This document shows positions 24,823-34,930 of a stretch of 64,000 nt of DNA, one piece after another. This DNA comes from Bacillus manliponensis (GTDB lineage Bacteria > Bacillota > Bacilli > Bacillales > Bacillaceae_G). Where the stretch lies: positions 62,001 through 126,000 of the forward strand of contig NZ_JOTN01000007.1 of assembly GCF_000712595.1 (NCBI RefSeq), written 5' to 3'. Within the stretch, counting starts at the first letter, position 1, and every line of letters begins with the position of its first letter. A program made the translations under genes and the position numbers. The notes under the pieces are model-generated. The model saw only the letters and a list, made by a program, of their open reading frames with translations. It did no database searches and was not told where the DNA came from.

Positions 24823-25650
24823 CTATGAATGCTTGTTAAATTGTTGTTCCACCTCTTCAATGTCTTCGTTATATTTTGCATGTGTTCGCTCAAACACTTG
24901 GTGAAACATATCTCCAACACTCTCTTCTAAAATGCGAATCCCTTCTCCGGTTACACCGCCTTTTACACATACCTTTTCTTGTAAGGTTGGCAAGGTGAAA
25001 ATTTGCTTTTCTAACAACTTTCCCATTCCGATAATCATTTCGCTTGCCAAAATCGTTGCTTCTTCTTCTGTTATATTTGTTTTCTCTGTAGCTGCAATAA
25101 TAAAACGTTGTAATAAGTAACTAAAGAAAGCTGGGCCACAGCTTGCAATGTCAGAAGAAACTCTTGTAATGTCATCTTTAATTACAACTGGTGTGGAAAT
25201 TTTATTGAATAGATTAAGTAGTTGATTTCTTCGTTTTGCTGGGCAATTCTCTCCAAAAGTGATCAAGGAAACACCAGCTAATGCTCGGTTTGTAATACTG
25301 GGAATAATTCGAGCGACTTGACACGGCACAATACTTTCTAATTGCGCGGCTGATATTGGACTTGTAATGGAAACAAGGCATTTCTCATTTGTAAGCTCAG
25401 CGTTATGTTCTGTCAAAATGGGGTAGATATCTAAAGGTTTTACGCAAATGAAAATGATATCTGAGCGTTGAATGACTTCTTGAATTGTTTTTGCTATATG
25501 GATAGACGGATGCCGTTCTTTTATATGATATGCCTTTGCGAAAGTACGATTAATAATAGTAAGGCACGAAGGTTTGACCGCGCGAGATTCTATGAATGCA
25601 TCAATAAGTATATTCCCCATATTACCTGTTCCTATAATTCCTATATTCAT
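24823..25650 (-). CDS. comER: ComER, pyrroline-5-carboxylate-reductase-like protein
   Basis: A 275-residue protein of the ProC family, with the N-terminal Rossmann motif IGIIGTGNMGNILIDAF, then SDIIFICVKPLDI and the late GPAFFSYLLQRFI ... VCVKGGVTGEGI. In B. subtilis comER is divergent from comEABC, is not needed for competence itself, and has been linked to sporulation and biofilm entry. ATG 25650 after GAAGGAGGGG gives the family N-terminus; longer in-frame codons run into the comEA promoter region. Confidence 0.92.
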   Translation of the reverse strand: MNIGIIGTGNMGNILIDAFIESRAVKPSCLTIINRTFAKAYHIKERHPSIHIAKTIQEVIQRSDIIFICVKPLDIYPILTEHNAELTNEKCLVSITSPISAAQLESIVPCQVARIIPSITNRALAGVSLITFGENCPAKRRNQLLNLFNKISTPVVIKDDITRVSSDIASCGPAFFSYLLQRFIIAATEKTNITEEEATILASEMIIGMGKLLEKQIFTLPTLQEKVCVKGGVTGEGIRILEESVGDMFHQVFERTHAKYNEDIEEVEQQFNKHS

Positions 25651-25729
25651 TGTTTCATCCCCTCCTTCGTAACATCTTTCTCCTAAACAATATGAAGGAT
25701 TATTAAGTTTTATGAATTGGAGGTATAAA

Positions 25730-26332
25730 ATGATGGTGAATTTGCATAAGAAATGGGTTGTTTTGATGGGTGTCATCGGAGTGATTGGATTGTTATTTGT
25801 TTTGCAAACGAAGGGGGAACAAACAACAAAAGTAGTTGAATTTGAAGAGGAAATTGAAGAAAATTCGAGAGAGAAAATGATAAAAGATACTGCTTTAAAG
25901 GGAAAATCAAATATGATTATGATCGATATAAAAGGAGCGGTATTACAGGAAGGGGTCTACGAATTAAAGAGTGGTTCTCGTGTGAAAGATGGGATTGCAA
26001 AAGCTGGTGGATTTTCGCAGGAAGCGGATAAATCAAAAGTAAATTTGGCACAAGTTGCTCAAGATGAGATGATGATTTATGTGCCGAAAATAGGGGAACA
26101 AGTACAAGGAGCTGCTGTGGTAGAAGGGGAAGAAGAACAAAAAATCCACATCAATTTAGCTGAGAAAGAAGAATTGGAAAGGATACCTGGAATTGGTCCG
26201 CAAAAAGCAGAAAATATTATGAGACACAGGGAAGAGCATGGTTTGTTTCAAAAACTAGACGATTTATTAGAAGTAGATGGGATTGGGGAAAAATCGCTTG
26301 AAAAAATAAAAGATCACATAATTATTCCGTAA
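25730..26332 (+). CDS. comEA: Competence protein ComEA, DNA receptor
   Basis: A 200-residue membrane-anchored protein that binds double-stranded DNA at the surface during transformation. It has one N-terminal membrane segment (VVLMGVIGVIGLLFVL), a charged linker, an SLBB-like domain (IDIKGAVLQEGVYELKSGSRV) and C-terminal paired helix-hairpin-helix DNA-binding motifs (IPGIGPQKAENIMRHRE and VDGIGEKSLEKIKDHI). I choose ATG 25730 after GGAGGT. It opens the comE operon, divergent from comER. Confidence 0.95.
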   Translation: MMVNLHKKWVVLMGVIGVIGLLFVLQTKGEQTTKVVEFEEEIEENSREKMIKDTALKGKSNMIMIDIKGAVLQEGVYELKSGSRVKDGIAKAGGFSQEADKSKVNLAQVAQDEMMIYVPKIGEQVQGAAVVEGEEEQKIHINLAEKEELERIPGIGPQKAENIMRHREEHGLFQKLDDLLEVDGIGEKSLEKIKDHIIIP

Positions 26333-26395
26333 AGGATTGACTATCTTTTTCGTCGTTCGCTACACTGTAAAGAGACAAAAAAGTAGGTGAAGAAA

Positions 26396-26851
26396 ATGGA
26401 ACGAATTTCATGGGATCAATATTTTATGACGCAAAGCCATTTATTATCGCTGCGCAGTACGTGTACAAGACTTGCTGTTGGAGCAACAATTATTCGTGAT
26501 AAGCGTATTATTGCAGGTGGATATAACGGTTCAATTGCTGATGGTGTGCACTGCATTGATGAAGGGTGTTACGTCATTGAGAATCACTGTGTTCGAACAA
26601 TTCATGCAGAAATGAATGCATTATTGCAGTGTGCGAAATTTGGCGTGAAAACAGAAGATGCTGAAATTTATGTTACGCATTTCCCGTGTTTGCAATGCTG
26701 CAAAGCGATTATTCAAAGTGGCATAACAGCTGTTTATTATGCACAAGACTACAAAAATCATCCATATGCAGTGGAATTGTTCCAACAAGCAAATGTAAAA
26801 GTCATTCATGTTCCTTTAGAATATGGAATTACTCAGATAGAGGAACAATAA
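26396..26851 (+). CDS. comEB: ComEB, dCMP deaminase-family protein
   Basis: A 151-residue zinc-dependent cytidine/deoxycytidylate deaminase. The zinc site is clear: HAEMNALLQ and PCLQCCKAI. In B. subtilis it is the middle gene of comE; its enzymatic activity is not needed for DNA uptake, though it may help place ComGA. ATG 26396 gives MERISWDQYF, as in B. subtilis. Its TAA stop (26849-26851) lies within the ATAAA boundary of the bcr1-like copy D. Confidence 0.93.
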   Translation: MERISWDQYFMTQSHLLSLRSTCTRLAVGATIIRDKRIIAGGYNGSIADGVHCIDEGCYVIENHCVRTIHAEMNALLQCAKFGVKTEDAEIYVTHFPCLQCCKAIIQSGITAVYYAQDYKNHPYAVELFQQANVKVIHVPLEYGITQIEEQ

Positions 26852-26983
26852 AGTGAAACTCCACTCAGTGGGGGCTTCATTCCCCACTGAGTGTTAGTTT
26901 GATGAAGCGGGCTTTCACAGTTTGTTAATCCTCTCTTTGCTTCTCTTTCTTAAGTTTTGAGAAGCCTGTTAATGTGGCATAAA
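26848..26983 (-). repeat. bcr1-like repeat, copy D (reversed, degenerate)
   Basis: A reverse-oriented copy (136 bases) bounded by ATAAA at 26848-26852 and 26979-26983. It keeps the distal stem (CACTCAGTGGGG / CCCCACTGAGTG) but is eroded in the outer part. Its first boundary supplies the comEB stop codon, and it splits comEB from comEC. Confidence 0.75.
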
Positions 26984-27046
26984 GTTAGATGAGGCGTTAC
27001 TTTCTTGTAACGGAGTAGCGACTTGTGAAAATGAGGTGAATGTAAA

Positions 27047-29404
27047 TTGCAACGGAAATGGGGATATATTGCAATTTCCATTGTATTCGGAATAACAGCG
27101 GCTATCTTTTCATTGTCAATGTTTCTAATCGTTTTATTATGCTGTTACTTAGCTTTCTGCTTATACCGTAACTCCTATCATATTTTCTTCTTCGTAATCT
27201 TTGCATGTATAGTTAGTTACGTGTATACATCTTATGTTCACTCTCAAAACATCCCCCGCGCCACTTCTGGTGAACTAATGCTCCGAGCAACAATCGATAC
27301 AACTCCTCTCATAGATGGGGATCGCCTTACTGCTCGAATTAAAGGAGAGAGAGGAGAGCGACTCCAACTTTCTTATAAAATTTCATCTCATGAACAAAAA
27401 GAAAAATTAATAAAACTACAACCAGGTATGGTATGTGTATTTCAGGGGAAGCAGAACGAACCTTATAGAGCAAGGAATTTCCATGCTTTTGATTATCGTG
27501 ATTATTTGTTGAAGCGATATACTCACTTTATATTTGAAGCAGTCACTATATCTCATTGTGTACAACAAGAAACATCTTTTGTACATTGGCTATTGTCGCT
27601 CAGACAGTCCTCAGTCTCCCATATAGCGGATGTATTACCAAAACAGTCCGCTGCCTTTATGAACGCTCTTTTGTTTGGAGATAGGCAATATATGACGTCT
27701 GATGTAGAGGGGCAATATCAATTATTCGGACTTGTACATTTGTTAGCAATATCAGGTTCTCATATTGTGTTATTAACAGCAATTTGCTATTTCATATTGC
27801 TTCGCGTTGGTGTAACGCGAGAAAGTGCAACGATGGTATTAATCGTTTGCATCCCATTATATATGTTTTTTGCTGGTGCATCCGCATCTGTTGTAAGAGC
27901 ATCTTTAATGGGGGTTATTGTGTTGTGGGCGGTTGTTTATACAGTGCGATTATGTAGTATAGATGCAATTAGTATAACTGCAATTATTATGCTTTTTTAT
28001 GATCCATATGTGTTATTTGATATTGGTTTTCAATTTTCTTTTGTTGGAAGTTTAGCGTTACTACTTTCCTCTTCACATTTATTAAATACTCAAGAGAATC
28101 TCATTAAAAGTGCGGTATACGTATCTCTTCTTTCGCAGCTTGCGAGTATGCCAATACTTCTTTATCATTTTGGTTATTTCTCCCCGTATAGTGTTCTCCT
28201 AAATATAATATACGTTCCATTTCTTTCTCTTTTTGTGTTACCTTGTTGCATCGTTATTGCACTTCTTATGTTACTTTTTCCTCTTTTAGCGACGTGGCTT
28301 GCGAAGGTATTGTCCTTTTGTATTACTCTCTCTAATGATTTATTAAAGTATTGTGAGGCGTTACCGTTTGTTCAGTTGACATTTGGTGTGACGTCTCCGT
28401 TACTTGTTGTTGTATATTGTTGCAGTATACTTTCGATATTTCTTTCATGGGAGGGGTTGATATGGAAAAAGTATCGTTCCATATGCATCGGAATATTTTT
28501 ATTGATTAGCATAGGGCATTATATGTTTCCTTATGTGAAAGGGACAGGAAAAGTAACTTTTATTGATGTTGGACAAGGTGATGCGATTTTAATTCGTTTA
28601 CCGTATGAAAAAGGAACATATTTAATTGATACTGGTGGGGCGCTTTTAATAAAAAAAGAAAAATGGCAACAAAAAAAGAATGAATTTACTATTGGAGAGG
28701 ATATTTTAATCCCATTTTTACGAAAAGAAGGCGTGAGAGAAATTGATAAGCTTATTTTGACACATGGCGATATGGATCATGTTGGAGCAGCGAAAGAAGT
28801 ATTACAATCTATCCCAGTTAAAGAAGTTATATTTGGGAAAAAGAAACAAGATGCGCAGTTAGAAAGTGAAATAAAGCAACTTGCACATAAGAAAAATATC
28901 CCCGTTCATATGGCAAAAGAGGGAGAAAAATGGATAGCAGGTGATGCGGAATTCACTGTTTTAGCACCGGAAGGGGATGAAGAAGGAGATAACGATGCTT
29001 CTATCGTCTTGTTTGCGAGTATGGGTAATAGAACATGGTTATTTACAGGTGATTTAGAAGAGAGAGGAGAAAAGGAGCTTGTAGAAACATATCCAAATTT
29101 ACGTGCAGACATTTTAAAGGTTGGTCACCACGGTAGTAAAACATCATCCACAGTACAGTTTTTAGATCATGTTAAGCCGAAAGTAGCAGTGATTTCTGCT
29201 GGAGAGAAAAATAGATACGGTCATCCAAATAAAGAAGTGGTAGATCGTTTAATAGAACGCGGGATTGAAGTATGGAGAACAGATAAACAAGGGGCGGTTT
29301 CATATGTTTTTCAAGGAGAGAAAGGAACGTTTCAAAGTAAATTGACATATGATGAAGCACAGAAAAAAAGAAGACTGCCACGCGCAGCCTTTAAGAACCG
29401 ATAA
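27047..29404 (+). CDS. comEC: ComEC, DNA-uptake channel with metallo-beta-lactamase domain
   Basis: A 785-residue polytopic membrane protein that carries single-stranded DNA into the cell. It has two N-terminal membrane segments, an OB-like external part (LMLRATIDTTPLIDGDRLTARI), the competence-domain membrane bundle (AFMNALLFGDRQYM ... GLVHLLAISGSHIVLL) and a C-terminal metallo-beta-lactamase domain (FIDVGQGDAILI, THGDMDHVGAAKE, LKVGHHGSKTSS) proposed to degrade the second strand. Start is TTG 27047 after GAGGTG. A bcr1-like copy now lies between it and comEB. Its last 14 bases overlap convergent yqzM. Confidence 0.95.
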   Translation: MQRKWGYIAISIVFGITAAIFSLSMFLIVLLCCYLAFCLYRNSYHIFFFVIFACIVSYVYTSYVHSQNIPRATSGELMLRATIDTTPLIDGDRLTARIKGERGERLQLSYKISSHEQKEKLIKLQPGMVCVFQGKQNEPYRARNFHAFDYRDYLLKRYTHFIFEAVTISHCVQQETSFVHWLLSLRQSSVSHIADVLPKQSAAFMNALLFGDRQYMTSDVEGQYQLFGLVHLLAISGSHIVLLTAICYFILLRVGVTRESATMVLIVCIPLYMFFAGASASVVRASLMGVIVLWAVVYTVRLCSIDAISITAIIMLFYDPYVLFDIGFQFSFVGSLALLLSSSHLLNTQENLIKSAVYVSLLSQLASMPILLYHFGYFSPYSVLLNIIYVPFLSLFVLPCCIVIALLMLLFPLLATWLAKVLSFCITLSNDLLKYCEALPFVQLTFGVTSPLLVVVYCCSILSIFLSWEGLIWKKYRSICIGIFLLISIGHYMFPYVKGTGKVTFIDVGQGDAILIRLPYEKGTYLIDTGGALLIKKEKWQQKKNEFTIGEDILIPFLRKEGVREIDKLILTHGDMDHVGAAKEVLQSIPVKEVIFGKKKQDAQLESEIKQLAHKKNIPVHMAKEGEKWIAGDAEFTVLAPEGDEEGDNDASIVLFASMGNRTWLFTGDLEERGEKELVETYPNLRADILKVGHHGSKTSSTVQFLDHVKPKVAVISAGEKNRYGHPNKEVVDRLIERGIEVWRTDKQGAVSYVFQGEKGTFQSKLTYDEAQKKRRLPRAAFKNR

Positions 29405-29525
29405 ATTTAATTACTGTTGCGATAACGAATAGTGTTGCGAAAAAACCAAATGAAACGATAAAACCAACTGCTGAATCAACAGCGTCATTACGTTCACATT
29501 GAACGCTTTGTTCCAATTCATTCAT
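29391..29525 (-). CDS. yqzM: YqzM-family small membrane protein (44 aa)
   Basis: A 44-residue protein, MNELEQSVQCERNDAVDS, followed by one hydrophobic helix (VGFIVSFGFFATLFVIATVI). It matches the small B. subtilis protein YqzM, which sits at the same place, convergent with comEC. ATG 29525 follows GGGGGG. Its end overlaps the end of comEC by 14 bases. Function unknown. Confidence 0.85.
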   Translation of the reverse strand: MNELEQSVQCERNDAVDSAVGFIVSFGFFATLFVIATVIKFIGS

Positions 29526-29691
29526 TTCGAATCCCCCCCAACATTCAACTTTAGTATAAAATATTGTCAGAAAAAAATCTACAATTTATAAAGCATATAA
29601 AATGGATAAATAAAAAATTGTTTCCAAAGGTACTAACAGTTGACATCTATAGTTAAAAGGGTCATGTAAATAATAAAGAGAAGGTGTTTAC

Positions 29692-29773
29692 CGCTTACTG
29701 ATAAGTAACCCGGGGCTTATTCGGTAGCGTTTTTATATAGATAAAGGAGCGGGTACAATCTCCCTGCTCCTTT
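29692..29773 (+). other. Two tandem hairpins upstream of holA
   Basis: Hairpin 1 (29692-29729, a stem of about 11 paired bases with three mismatches) is followed by TTTTTATA and looks like a terminator. Hairpin 2 (29743-29773) has arms AAAGGAGC / GCTCCTTT with an inner GGG/CCC and hides a ribosome-site-like AAAGGAG. A TTGACA at 29640-29645 could be a -35, but I see no convincing -10. It may be a small RNA gene or a leader controlling holA. Confidence 0.45.
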
Positions 29774-29840
29774 GGACTTGTAAAAAGGTTTCTTGCCTAT
29801 TACTATGGAATATAACGAAGAGTTAGAGAGTAGGGCAAAA

Positions 29841-30854
29841 ATGAGTGAGGTACATAAAAAAATAAAAAAGAAACAGTTTGCACCGTTATATTTATTATAT
29901 GGGACAGAGACGTATTTTATAAATGAAACAATGCAGTTGTTAATGTCTGAAGCGCTTGAGGAAGAGGATCGTGAATTTAATGTTGTAACATATGATTTAG
30001 AAGAATCGTATGTAGAAGAAGCACTTGAAGATGCACGGACACTTCCTTTTTTTGGTGAGCGAAAAATTATTATAATGAAGTCACCGTTCTTTTTGACAGC
30101 ACAAAAAGAAAAGTTAGAACAAAATATAAAGGCATTAGAAGAATATATCGCAGAGCCATCGCCATTTGCGATTGTTGTATTTATTGCGCCTTATGAAAAA
30201 TTGGATGAGCGAAAAAAAATTACGAAATTGTTAAAGAAAACAGCAGAAGTAGTAGAGGCCAACGCAATGCAGGTTCAAGATGTTCAAAAGTGGATTGTGG
30301 GCCGTGCAGAAGAGGATCATGTTGATATTGAAGATCGTGCGACAAAACTATTGTTAGAGCTGACGGGTGGCAATATTACAACATTAGCAAAGGAAATGGA
30401 CAAACTTATGTTGTATGTTGGCATCGGTGGTGAAATTACAGAAAGCCTGGTTACAGAGCTTGTTCCAAAATCTGTTGAGCAAAATGTATTTGTGTTAACA
30501 GAAAAGGTTGTAAAGCGTGATATTGCAGGGGCGATGCATATTTTAGATAGCTTATTTACACAACAAGAAGAACCGATTAAGTTGTTAGCACTTCTTGTTA
30601 GTCAATTCCGTTTGCTCTATCAAGTAAAAGAATTGCAGCAAAGAGGTTATGGACAAAATCAGATTGCATCGCATATTGGTGTTCATCCATATCGCGTAAA
30701 ATTAGCGATGAACCAAACAAATGCTTTCTCGTTTGAAGCATTAAAGAAAGTGATCCATGAATTAGCTGAGGCGGATTATAATATGAAAACAGGAAAAATG
30801 GATAAACGTCTCGTGTTAGAATTTTTTGTGATGCGTTTAAAACATATCGGTTAG
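29841..30854 (+). CDS. holA: DNA polymerase III delta subunit
   Basis: A 337-residue clamp-loader subunit that opens the beta sliding clamp. The N-terminal domain shows FAPLYLLYGTETYFINETMQ and the middle part FFGERKIIIMKSPFF; the C-terminal collar domain ends DYNMKTGKMDKRLVLEFFVMRL. I start at ATG 29841 (MSEVHKKIKKKQ); upstream in-frame codons to 29793 have no good ribosome site. The choice is not certain, because AGGGC before 29841 is also weak. A terminator follows. Confidence 0.93.
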   Translation: MSEVHKKIKKKQFAPLYLLYGTETYFINETMQLLMSEALEEEDREFNVVTYDLEESYVEEALEDARTLPFFGERKIIIMKSPFFLTAQKEKLEQNIKALEEYIAEPSPFAIVVFIAPYEKLDERKKITKLLKKTAEVVEANAMQVQDVQKWIVGRAEEDHVDIEDRATKLLLELTGGNITTLAKEMDKLMLYVGIGGEITESLVTELVPKSVEQNVFVLTEKVVKRDIAGAMHILDSLFTQQEEPIKLLALLVSQFRLLYQVKELQQRGYGQNQIASHIGVHPYRVKLAMNQTNAFSFEALKKVIHELAEADYNMKTGKMDKRLVLEFFVMRLKHIG

Positions 30855-30861
30855 TGAAAGA

Positions 30862-30893
30862 ATGTTCATGTAGTTTTTACATGAACATTTTTT
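30862..30893 (+). terminator. Terminator of holA
   Basis: ATGTTCATGTA / TACATGAACAT stem with TTTTTTA tail. Confidence 0.85.
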
Positions 30894-30915
30894 ATTAGAA
30901 AAATTTTTTTAGTAT

Positions 30916-30944
30916 AAAAAAAACGACCCTAAAAGGATCGTTTT
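30916..30944 (-). terminator. Terminator of rpsT
   Basis: AAAACGATCC / GG-TCGTTTT stem on the - strand with a T-run, just after the rpsT stop. Confidence 0.75.
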
Positions 30945-30953
30945 GCAAACGGC

Positions 30954-31211
30954 TTACGCGTTTACTTGTTTCGCTAAGCGAGATTTTTGACGAGCTGCAG
31001 CGTTTTGGTGGATAAGACCTTTACGAGCTGCTTTGTCAAGTTTTTTAGAAGCTACTTTGTATGCTTCTTTTGCTGTTTCAAGATCGTTATTGTTAACTAA
31101 AGCTTCTACAGTTTTAACAGCTGTACGCATGTCAGACTTGATAGAAGCGTTATGTGCACGACGCTCTTCGCTAAGTTTAGCGCGTTTGATAGCAGATTTA
31201 ATGTTTGCCAT
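30954..31211 (-). CDS. rpsT: Ribosomal protein S20 (bS20)
   Basis: An 85-residue basic, helical small-subunit protein: [21 protein letters not shown] ... [25 protein letters not shown] 31211 follows GGGAGGTG. It is transcribed opposite to its neighbours holA and gpr, as in B. subtilis, from a good promoter (see separate entry). Confidence 0.97.
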   Translation of the reverse strand: MANIKSAIKRAKLSEERRAHNASIKSDMRTAVKTVEALVNNNDLETAKEAYKVASKKLDKAARKGLIHQNAAARQKSRLAKQVNA

Positions 31212-31267
31212 ATATTTCACCTCCCTGGTGCGATCGAGTGACTCGATACTTACATAGAACAAGTGAT

Positions 31268-31296
31268 ATTCTACCAAACGAAAACGATAATTGCAA
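31268..31296 (-). promoter_or_regulatory. rpsT promoter
   Basis: On the - strand, TTGCAA (31291-31296), a 17-base spacer and TAGAAT (31268-31273). The leader has a small ATCGAG/CTCGAT hairpin before the ribosome site. Confidence 0.7.
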
Positions 31297-31392
31297 TAGC
31301 GTTATCGATGAAATTTCGATATAGGAAAAGAATGGCTCTCAATATTTTTGGGAAATCTAATGTTATTTACAAAAAGTAGTGGAGGAGATTGT

Positions 31393-32493
31393 ATGCGTGA
31401 ACCGCTTGATTTAAGTAAATATGGGATTCGAACAGACCTTGCAGTCGAAGCGCATCAAATGTTGCAAGAACAAGAAGAAAAAACGAGTATTCAAGGTGTT
31501 ATTGTTAAAGAGCGTGAAGAAGATGGTATTACGATTACAAAAGTAGTTGTTGACGAAAATGCGTCTGAGATGATGGGAAAAAAAGCTGGAAATTACTTAA
31601 CATTAGAAGTACAAGGAATTCGTCAGCAAGATACGGAGCTGCAACAACAGGTAGAGCGTGTTTTTGCAAAAGAATTTTCTCATTTTCTTGAAGAGATTGG
31701 AATCACTCGTGAGGCAAGTTGTTTAATTGTTGGTCTTGGAAATTGGAATGTAACACCTGACGCGTTAGGGCCAATTGTTGTAGAGAATGTTCTTGTTACA
31801 CGTCATTTATTTGAGTTGCAACCTGAAAATGTTGCAGAAGGCTTTCGTCGAGTGAGTGCAATTCGTCCGGGGGTTATGGGAATTACAGGTATCGAAACAA
31901 GTGACGTCATCTTTGGGATTATCGAAAAAACGAAGCCAGATTTTGTCATCGCAATTGATGCGCTCGCAGCTCGTTCTATTGAACGGGTGAATAGTACGAT
32001 TCAAATTTCTGATACAGGGATACATCCTGGATCGGGAGTTGGGAACAAGCGAAAAGAACTTAGTAAAGAAACGCTTGGGATCCCTGTTATTGCAATTGGT
32101 ATCCCGACTGTTGTAGATGCAGTGTCGATTACAAGTGATACAATTGATTACATTTTGAAACATTTCGGGCGTGAAATGAAAGAAGGGGATAAACCATCTC
32201 GTTCTTTGCTACCAGCTGGGTTTACATTTGGCGAAAAGAAAAAGTTAACGGAAGAAGATTTACCAGATGAAAAAAGTCGTAATATGTTTTTAGGTGCAGT
32301 TGGTACTCTTGAGGAGGAAGAGAAACGGAAGTTAATTTATGAAGTGCTAGCGCCGCTTGGTCATAATTTAATGGTGACCCCAAAAGAGGTTGATGCCTTT
32401 ATTGAAGATATGGCGAATGTCATTGCAAGTGGGTTAAATGCAGCGCTTCATCATCAAATTGACCAAGATAATACAGGAGCATATACACATTAA
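31393..32493 (+). CDS. gpr: Germination protease GPR
   Basis: A 366-residue aspartic-type spore protease (family A25) that digests small acid-soluble proteins at germination. It is made as a zymogen and trimmed at its N-terminus; the start [20 protein letters not shown] holds the propeptide. Later marks are [37 protein letters not shown] and [16 protein letters not shown] 31393 follows GGAGGAG; earlier in-frame codons are not family-like. yqxA follows 21 bases later; spoIIP, next in B. subtilis, is not here. Confidence 0.96.
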   Translation: MREPLDLSKYGIRTDLAVEAHQMLQEQEEKTSIQGVIVKEREEDGITITKVVVDENASEMMGKKAGNYLTLEVQGIRQQDTELQQQVERVFAKEFSHFLEEIGITREASCLIVGLGNWNVTPDALGPIVVENVLVTRHLFELQPENVAEGFRRVSAIRPGVMGITGIETSDVIFGIIEKTKPDFVIAIDALAARSIERVNSTIQISDTGIHPGSGVGNKRKELSKETLGIPVIAIGIPTVVDAVSITSDTIDYILKHFGREMKEGDKPSRSLLPAGFTFGEKKKLTEEDLPDEKSRNMFLGAVGTLEEEEKRKLIYEVLAPLGHNLMVTPKEVDAFIEDMANVIASGLNAALHHQIDQDNTGAYTH

Positions 32494-32514
32494 TGTGTAA
32501 AGGGGATGTTCCTA

Positions 32515-32901
32515 GTGGATGGATTTACCCGTAAATATGTGATAATTGTTATTATTATGTTTTGTGTCGTATTTGTTGGAATGCAGATAACAAGTAATGG
32601 GCTAAAGCAGATGAAAGGTTATAGTGATTTGACCTTTGAAGAGGTTACAAGCTTAACAGGAACTGCTCGGACTGGTATAGAAGAAACACTTTTTAAAAAG
32701 TCTTTTTCGATTACAGAAAAGAAAAGGCAGTTAGAAGAATTGAAAAGTTTTAATATGTTAGAAGGAGCAGGGAAAGGTGTAACGCTGCTTGTGAAAAGCT
32801 TTGTTCGTACTTGTACGAATATCGTTATAGATAAAATACAATCGTTGTTTTCTTTGATGGGCACAAAGGAAAAAGGGCTATCTTACAAAAGGGTAAGATA
32901 G
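32515..32901 (+). CDS. yqxA: YqxA-family (DUF3679) membrane protein
   Basis: A 128-residue protein with one N-terminal membrane segment (YVIIVIIMFCVVFVGM) and a helical rest. It matches B. subtilis YqxA by position and pattern (LTFEEVTSLTGTARTGIEETLFKK). I start at GTG 32515, 9 bases after AAAGGGG; an ATG at 32506 lies too close to that site. It is probably cotranscribed with gpr. Function unknown, with a link to sporulation only by context. Confidence 0.82.
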   Translation: MDGFTRKYVIIVIIMFCVVFVGMQITSNGLKQMKGYSDLTFEEVTSLTGTARTGIEETLFKKSFSITEKKRQLEELKSFNMLEGAGKGVTLLVKSFVRTCTNIVIDKIQSLFSLMGTKEKGLSYKRVR

Positions 32902-32908
32902 CTTTTTC
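32871..32908 (+). terminator. Terminator of gpr-yqxA
   Basis: AAAGGGCTATCTTAC / GTAAGATAGCTTTTT stem that overlaps the yqxA stop. Confidence 0.85.
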
Positions 32909-33070
32909 ATTATGTGTAGAAAAGGTTTGTCTAATGTTTTAAGATTGCATATGATAAAAGTGAGATTATTTGCTAAAAATGCAACACCAGTTTTCATTGA
33001 ATCTTTGCCTTTGTATTGATATAATCAGTGCTAGTGTATATTGGCGAGATTAGTAGGAGTGAGAAAATAG

Positions 33071-34894
33071 ATGAACAAAGAAGAAAGAGCAAAAAGGCAG
33101 TCTAAAATTCGTAACTTCTCCATTATTGCTCACATTGACCACGGAAAGTCAACGTTAGCAGACCGTATTTTGGAGAGAACGAAAGCATTAACACAACGTG
33201 AAATGAAAGCTCAGTTACTTGATTCTATGGATTTAGAGCGCGAGCGTGGTATTACAATTAAATTAAATGCTGTACAGTTAAACTATACGGCGAAAAATGG
33301 TGAAGAGTACATTCTTCATTTAATCGATACACCGGGACACGTCGACTTTACGTACGAAGTATCTCGTAGTTTAGCGGCATGTGAGGGTGCAATCTTGGTT
33401 GTTGATGCAGCGCAAGGAATTGAAGCGCAAACATTAGCAAACGTGTACTTAGCGCTTGATAATGACCTAGAGATTTTACCGGTTATTAATAAAATTGACT
33501 TACCGAGCGCAGATCCAGAGCGCGTTCGTCAAGAAGTTGAAGATGTAATTGGACTTGATGCATCTGAAGCTGTTCTTGCTTCTGCAAAAGCAGGTATTGG
33601 TATTGAAGACATTTTAGAGCAAATTGTTGAAAAGGTACCAGCTCCAACAGGAGATTCAGAAGAGCCGTTGCAATGTATGATTTTTGACTCGTTATATGAC
33701 CCGTACCGCGGTGTAATTGCATATATTCGTGTTGTAAATGGTACTGTAAAAGTGGGCGACAAAGTGCGCATGATGGCAACTGGTAAAGAATTCGAAGTAA
33801 CAGAAGTTGGAGTATTTACGCCGAAAACAACGCAACGTGAAGAGTTAACTGTTGGTGACGTAGGATTTTTAGCGGCATCTATTAAAAACGTAGGTGATAC
33901 AAGTGTAGGTGATACAATTACACATGCACATCGCCCGGCAGTGGAGCCACTTCCAGGTTACCGTAAATTGAACCCAATGGTATTCTGTGGTCTATACCCA
34001 ATTGATACAGCTCGTTATAACGATCTTCGTGAAGCGTTAGAGAAATTACAACTGAATGACTCTGCATTAGAGTTTGAACCAGAAACATCGCAAGCGCTTG
34101 GTTTTGGTTTCCGATGTGGTTTCTTAGGACTTCTTCATATGGAGATTATTCAAGAGCGTATTGAACGTGAATTTAAAATCGATTTAATTACGACAGCACC
34201 AAGTGTTATTTATAAAGTGTATTTAACAAATGGGGAAGAGCTGACGATTGATAATCCATCTAATATGCCAGATCCACAAACGTTAGATCGTGTAGAAGAG
34301 CCGTATGTAAAAGCGAAGATTATGGTTCCGAACGATTACGTTGGAGCTGTTATGGAGATTTGTCAAGGGAAACGTGGTAGCTTCATCGATATGCAATACC
34401 TAGATGAAACGCGTGTTACACTAACGTATGATATTCCGCTTTCTGAAATCGTATATGACTTCTTTGATCAGTTGAAGTCGAATACGAAAGGCTATGCATC
34501 ATTTGACTATGAGTTAATTGGTTATAGACCGTCGAAACTTGTGAAAATGGATATTCTACTAAATAATGAACAAGTAGATGCGTTATCATTTATTGTTCAT
34601 CGTGATTCTGCGTATGATCGTGGTAAAGTGATTGTAGAAAAATTAAAAGAGCTTATTCCAAGACAACAGTTCGAAGTACCAATTCAAGCAGCGATTGGAA
34701 ACAAAATTGTAGCACGTTCTACAATTAAAGCGATGCGTAAAAACGTACTTGCGAAATGTTATGGTGGTGACATTTCTCGTAAGCGTAAGCTTCTTGAAAA
34801 ACAAAAAGAAGGTAAAAAACGTATGAAGTCTGTTGGTTCTGTAGAAGTACCACAAGAGGCATTCATGGCTGTATTACGTATGGATGATAATTAA
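33071..34894 (+). CDS. lepA: Elongation factor 4 (LepA)
   Basis: A 607-residue translational GTPase that acts on ribosomes in an EF-G-like way. G motifs: HIDHGKSTL (G1), RGITIK (G2), DTPGH (G3), NKIDL (G4). The middle domains and the LepA-specific C-terminal domain ([27 protein letters not shown]) are complete. ATG follows AGGAGTGAG. A perfect palindromic terminator follows. Confidence 0.97.
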   Translation: MNKEERAKRQSKIRNFSIIAHIDHGKSTLADRILERTKALTQREMKAQLLDSMDLERERGITIKLNAVQLNYTAKNGEEYILHLIDTPGHVDFTYEVSRSLAACEGAILVVDAAQGIEAQTLANVYLALDNDLEILPVINKIDLPSADPERVRQEVEDVIGLDASEAVLASAKAGIGIEDILEQIVEKVPAPTGDSEEPLQCMIFDSLYDPYRGVIAYIRVVNGTVKVGDKVRMMATGKEFEVTEVGVFTPKTTQREELTVGDVGFLAASIKNVGDTSVGDTITHAHRPAVEPLPGYRKLNPMVFCGLYPIDTARYNDLREALEKLQLNDSALEFEPETSQALGFGFRCGFLGLLHMEIIQERIEREFKIDLITTAPSVIYKVYLTNGEELTIDNPSNMPDPQTLDRVEEPYVKAKIMVPNDYVGAVMEICQGKRGSFIDMQYLDETRVTLTYDIPLSEIVYDFFDQLKSNTKGYASFDYELIGYRPSKLVKMDILLNNEQVDALSFIVHRDSAYDRGKVIVEKLKELIPRQQFEVPIQAAIGNKIVARSTIKAMRKNVLAKCYGGDISRKRKLLEKQKEGKKRMKSVGSVEVPQEAFMAVLRMDDN

Positions 34895-34898
34895 AGAT

Positions 34899-34930
34899 AA
34901 AAAAGAAGCCGCTATAGCGGCTTCTTTTTT
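34899..34930. terminator. Terminator of lepA
   Basis: Perfect palindrome AAGAAGCCGCTA / TAGCGGCTTCTT with A- and T-runs. Confidence 0.92.
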
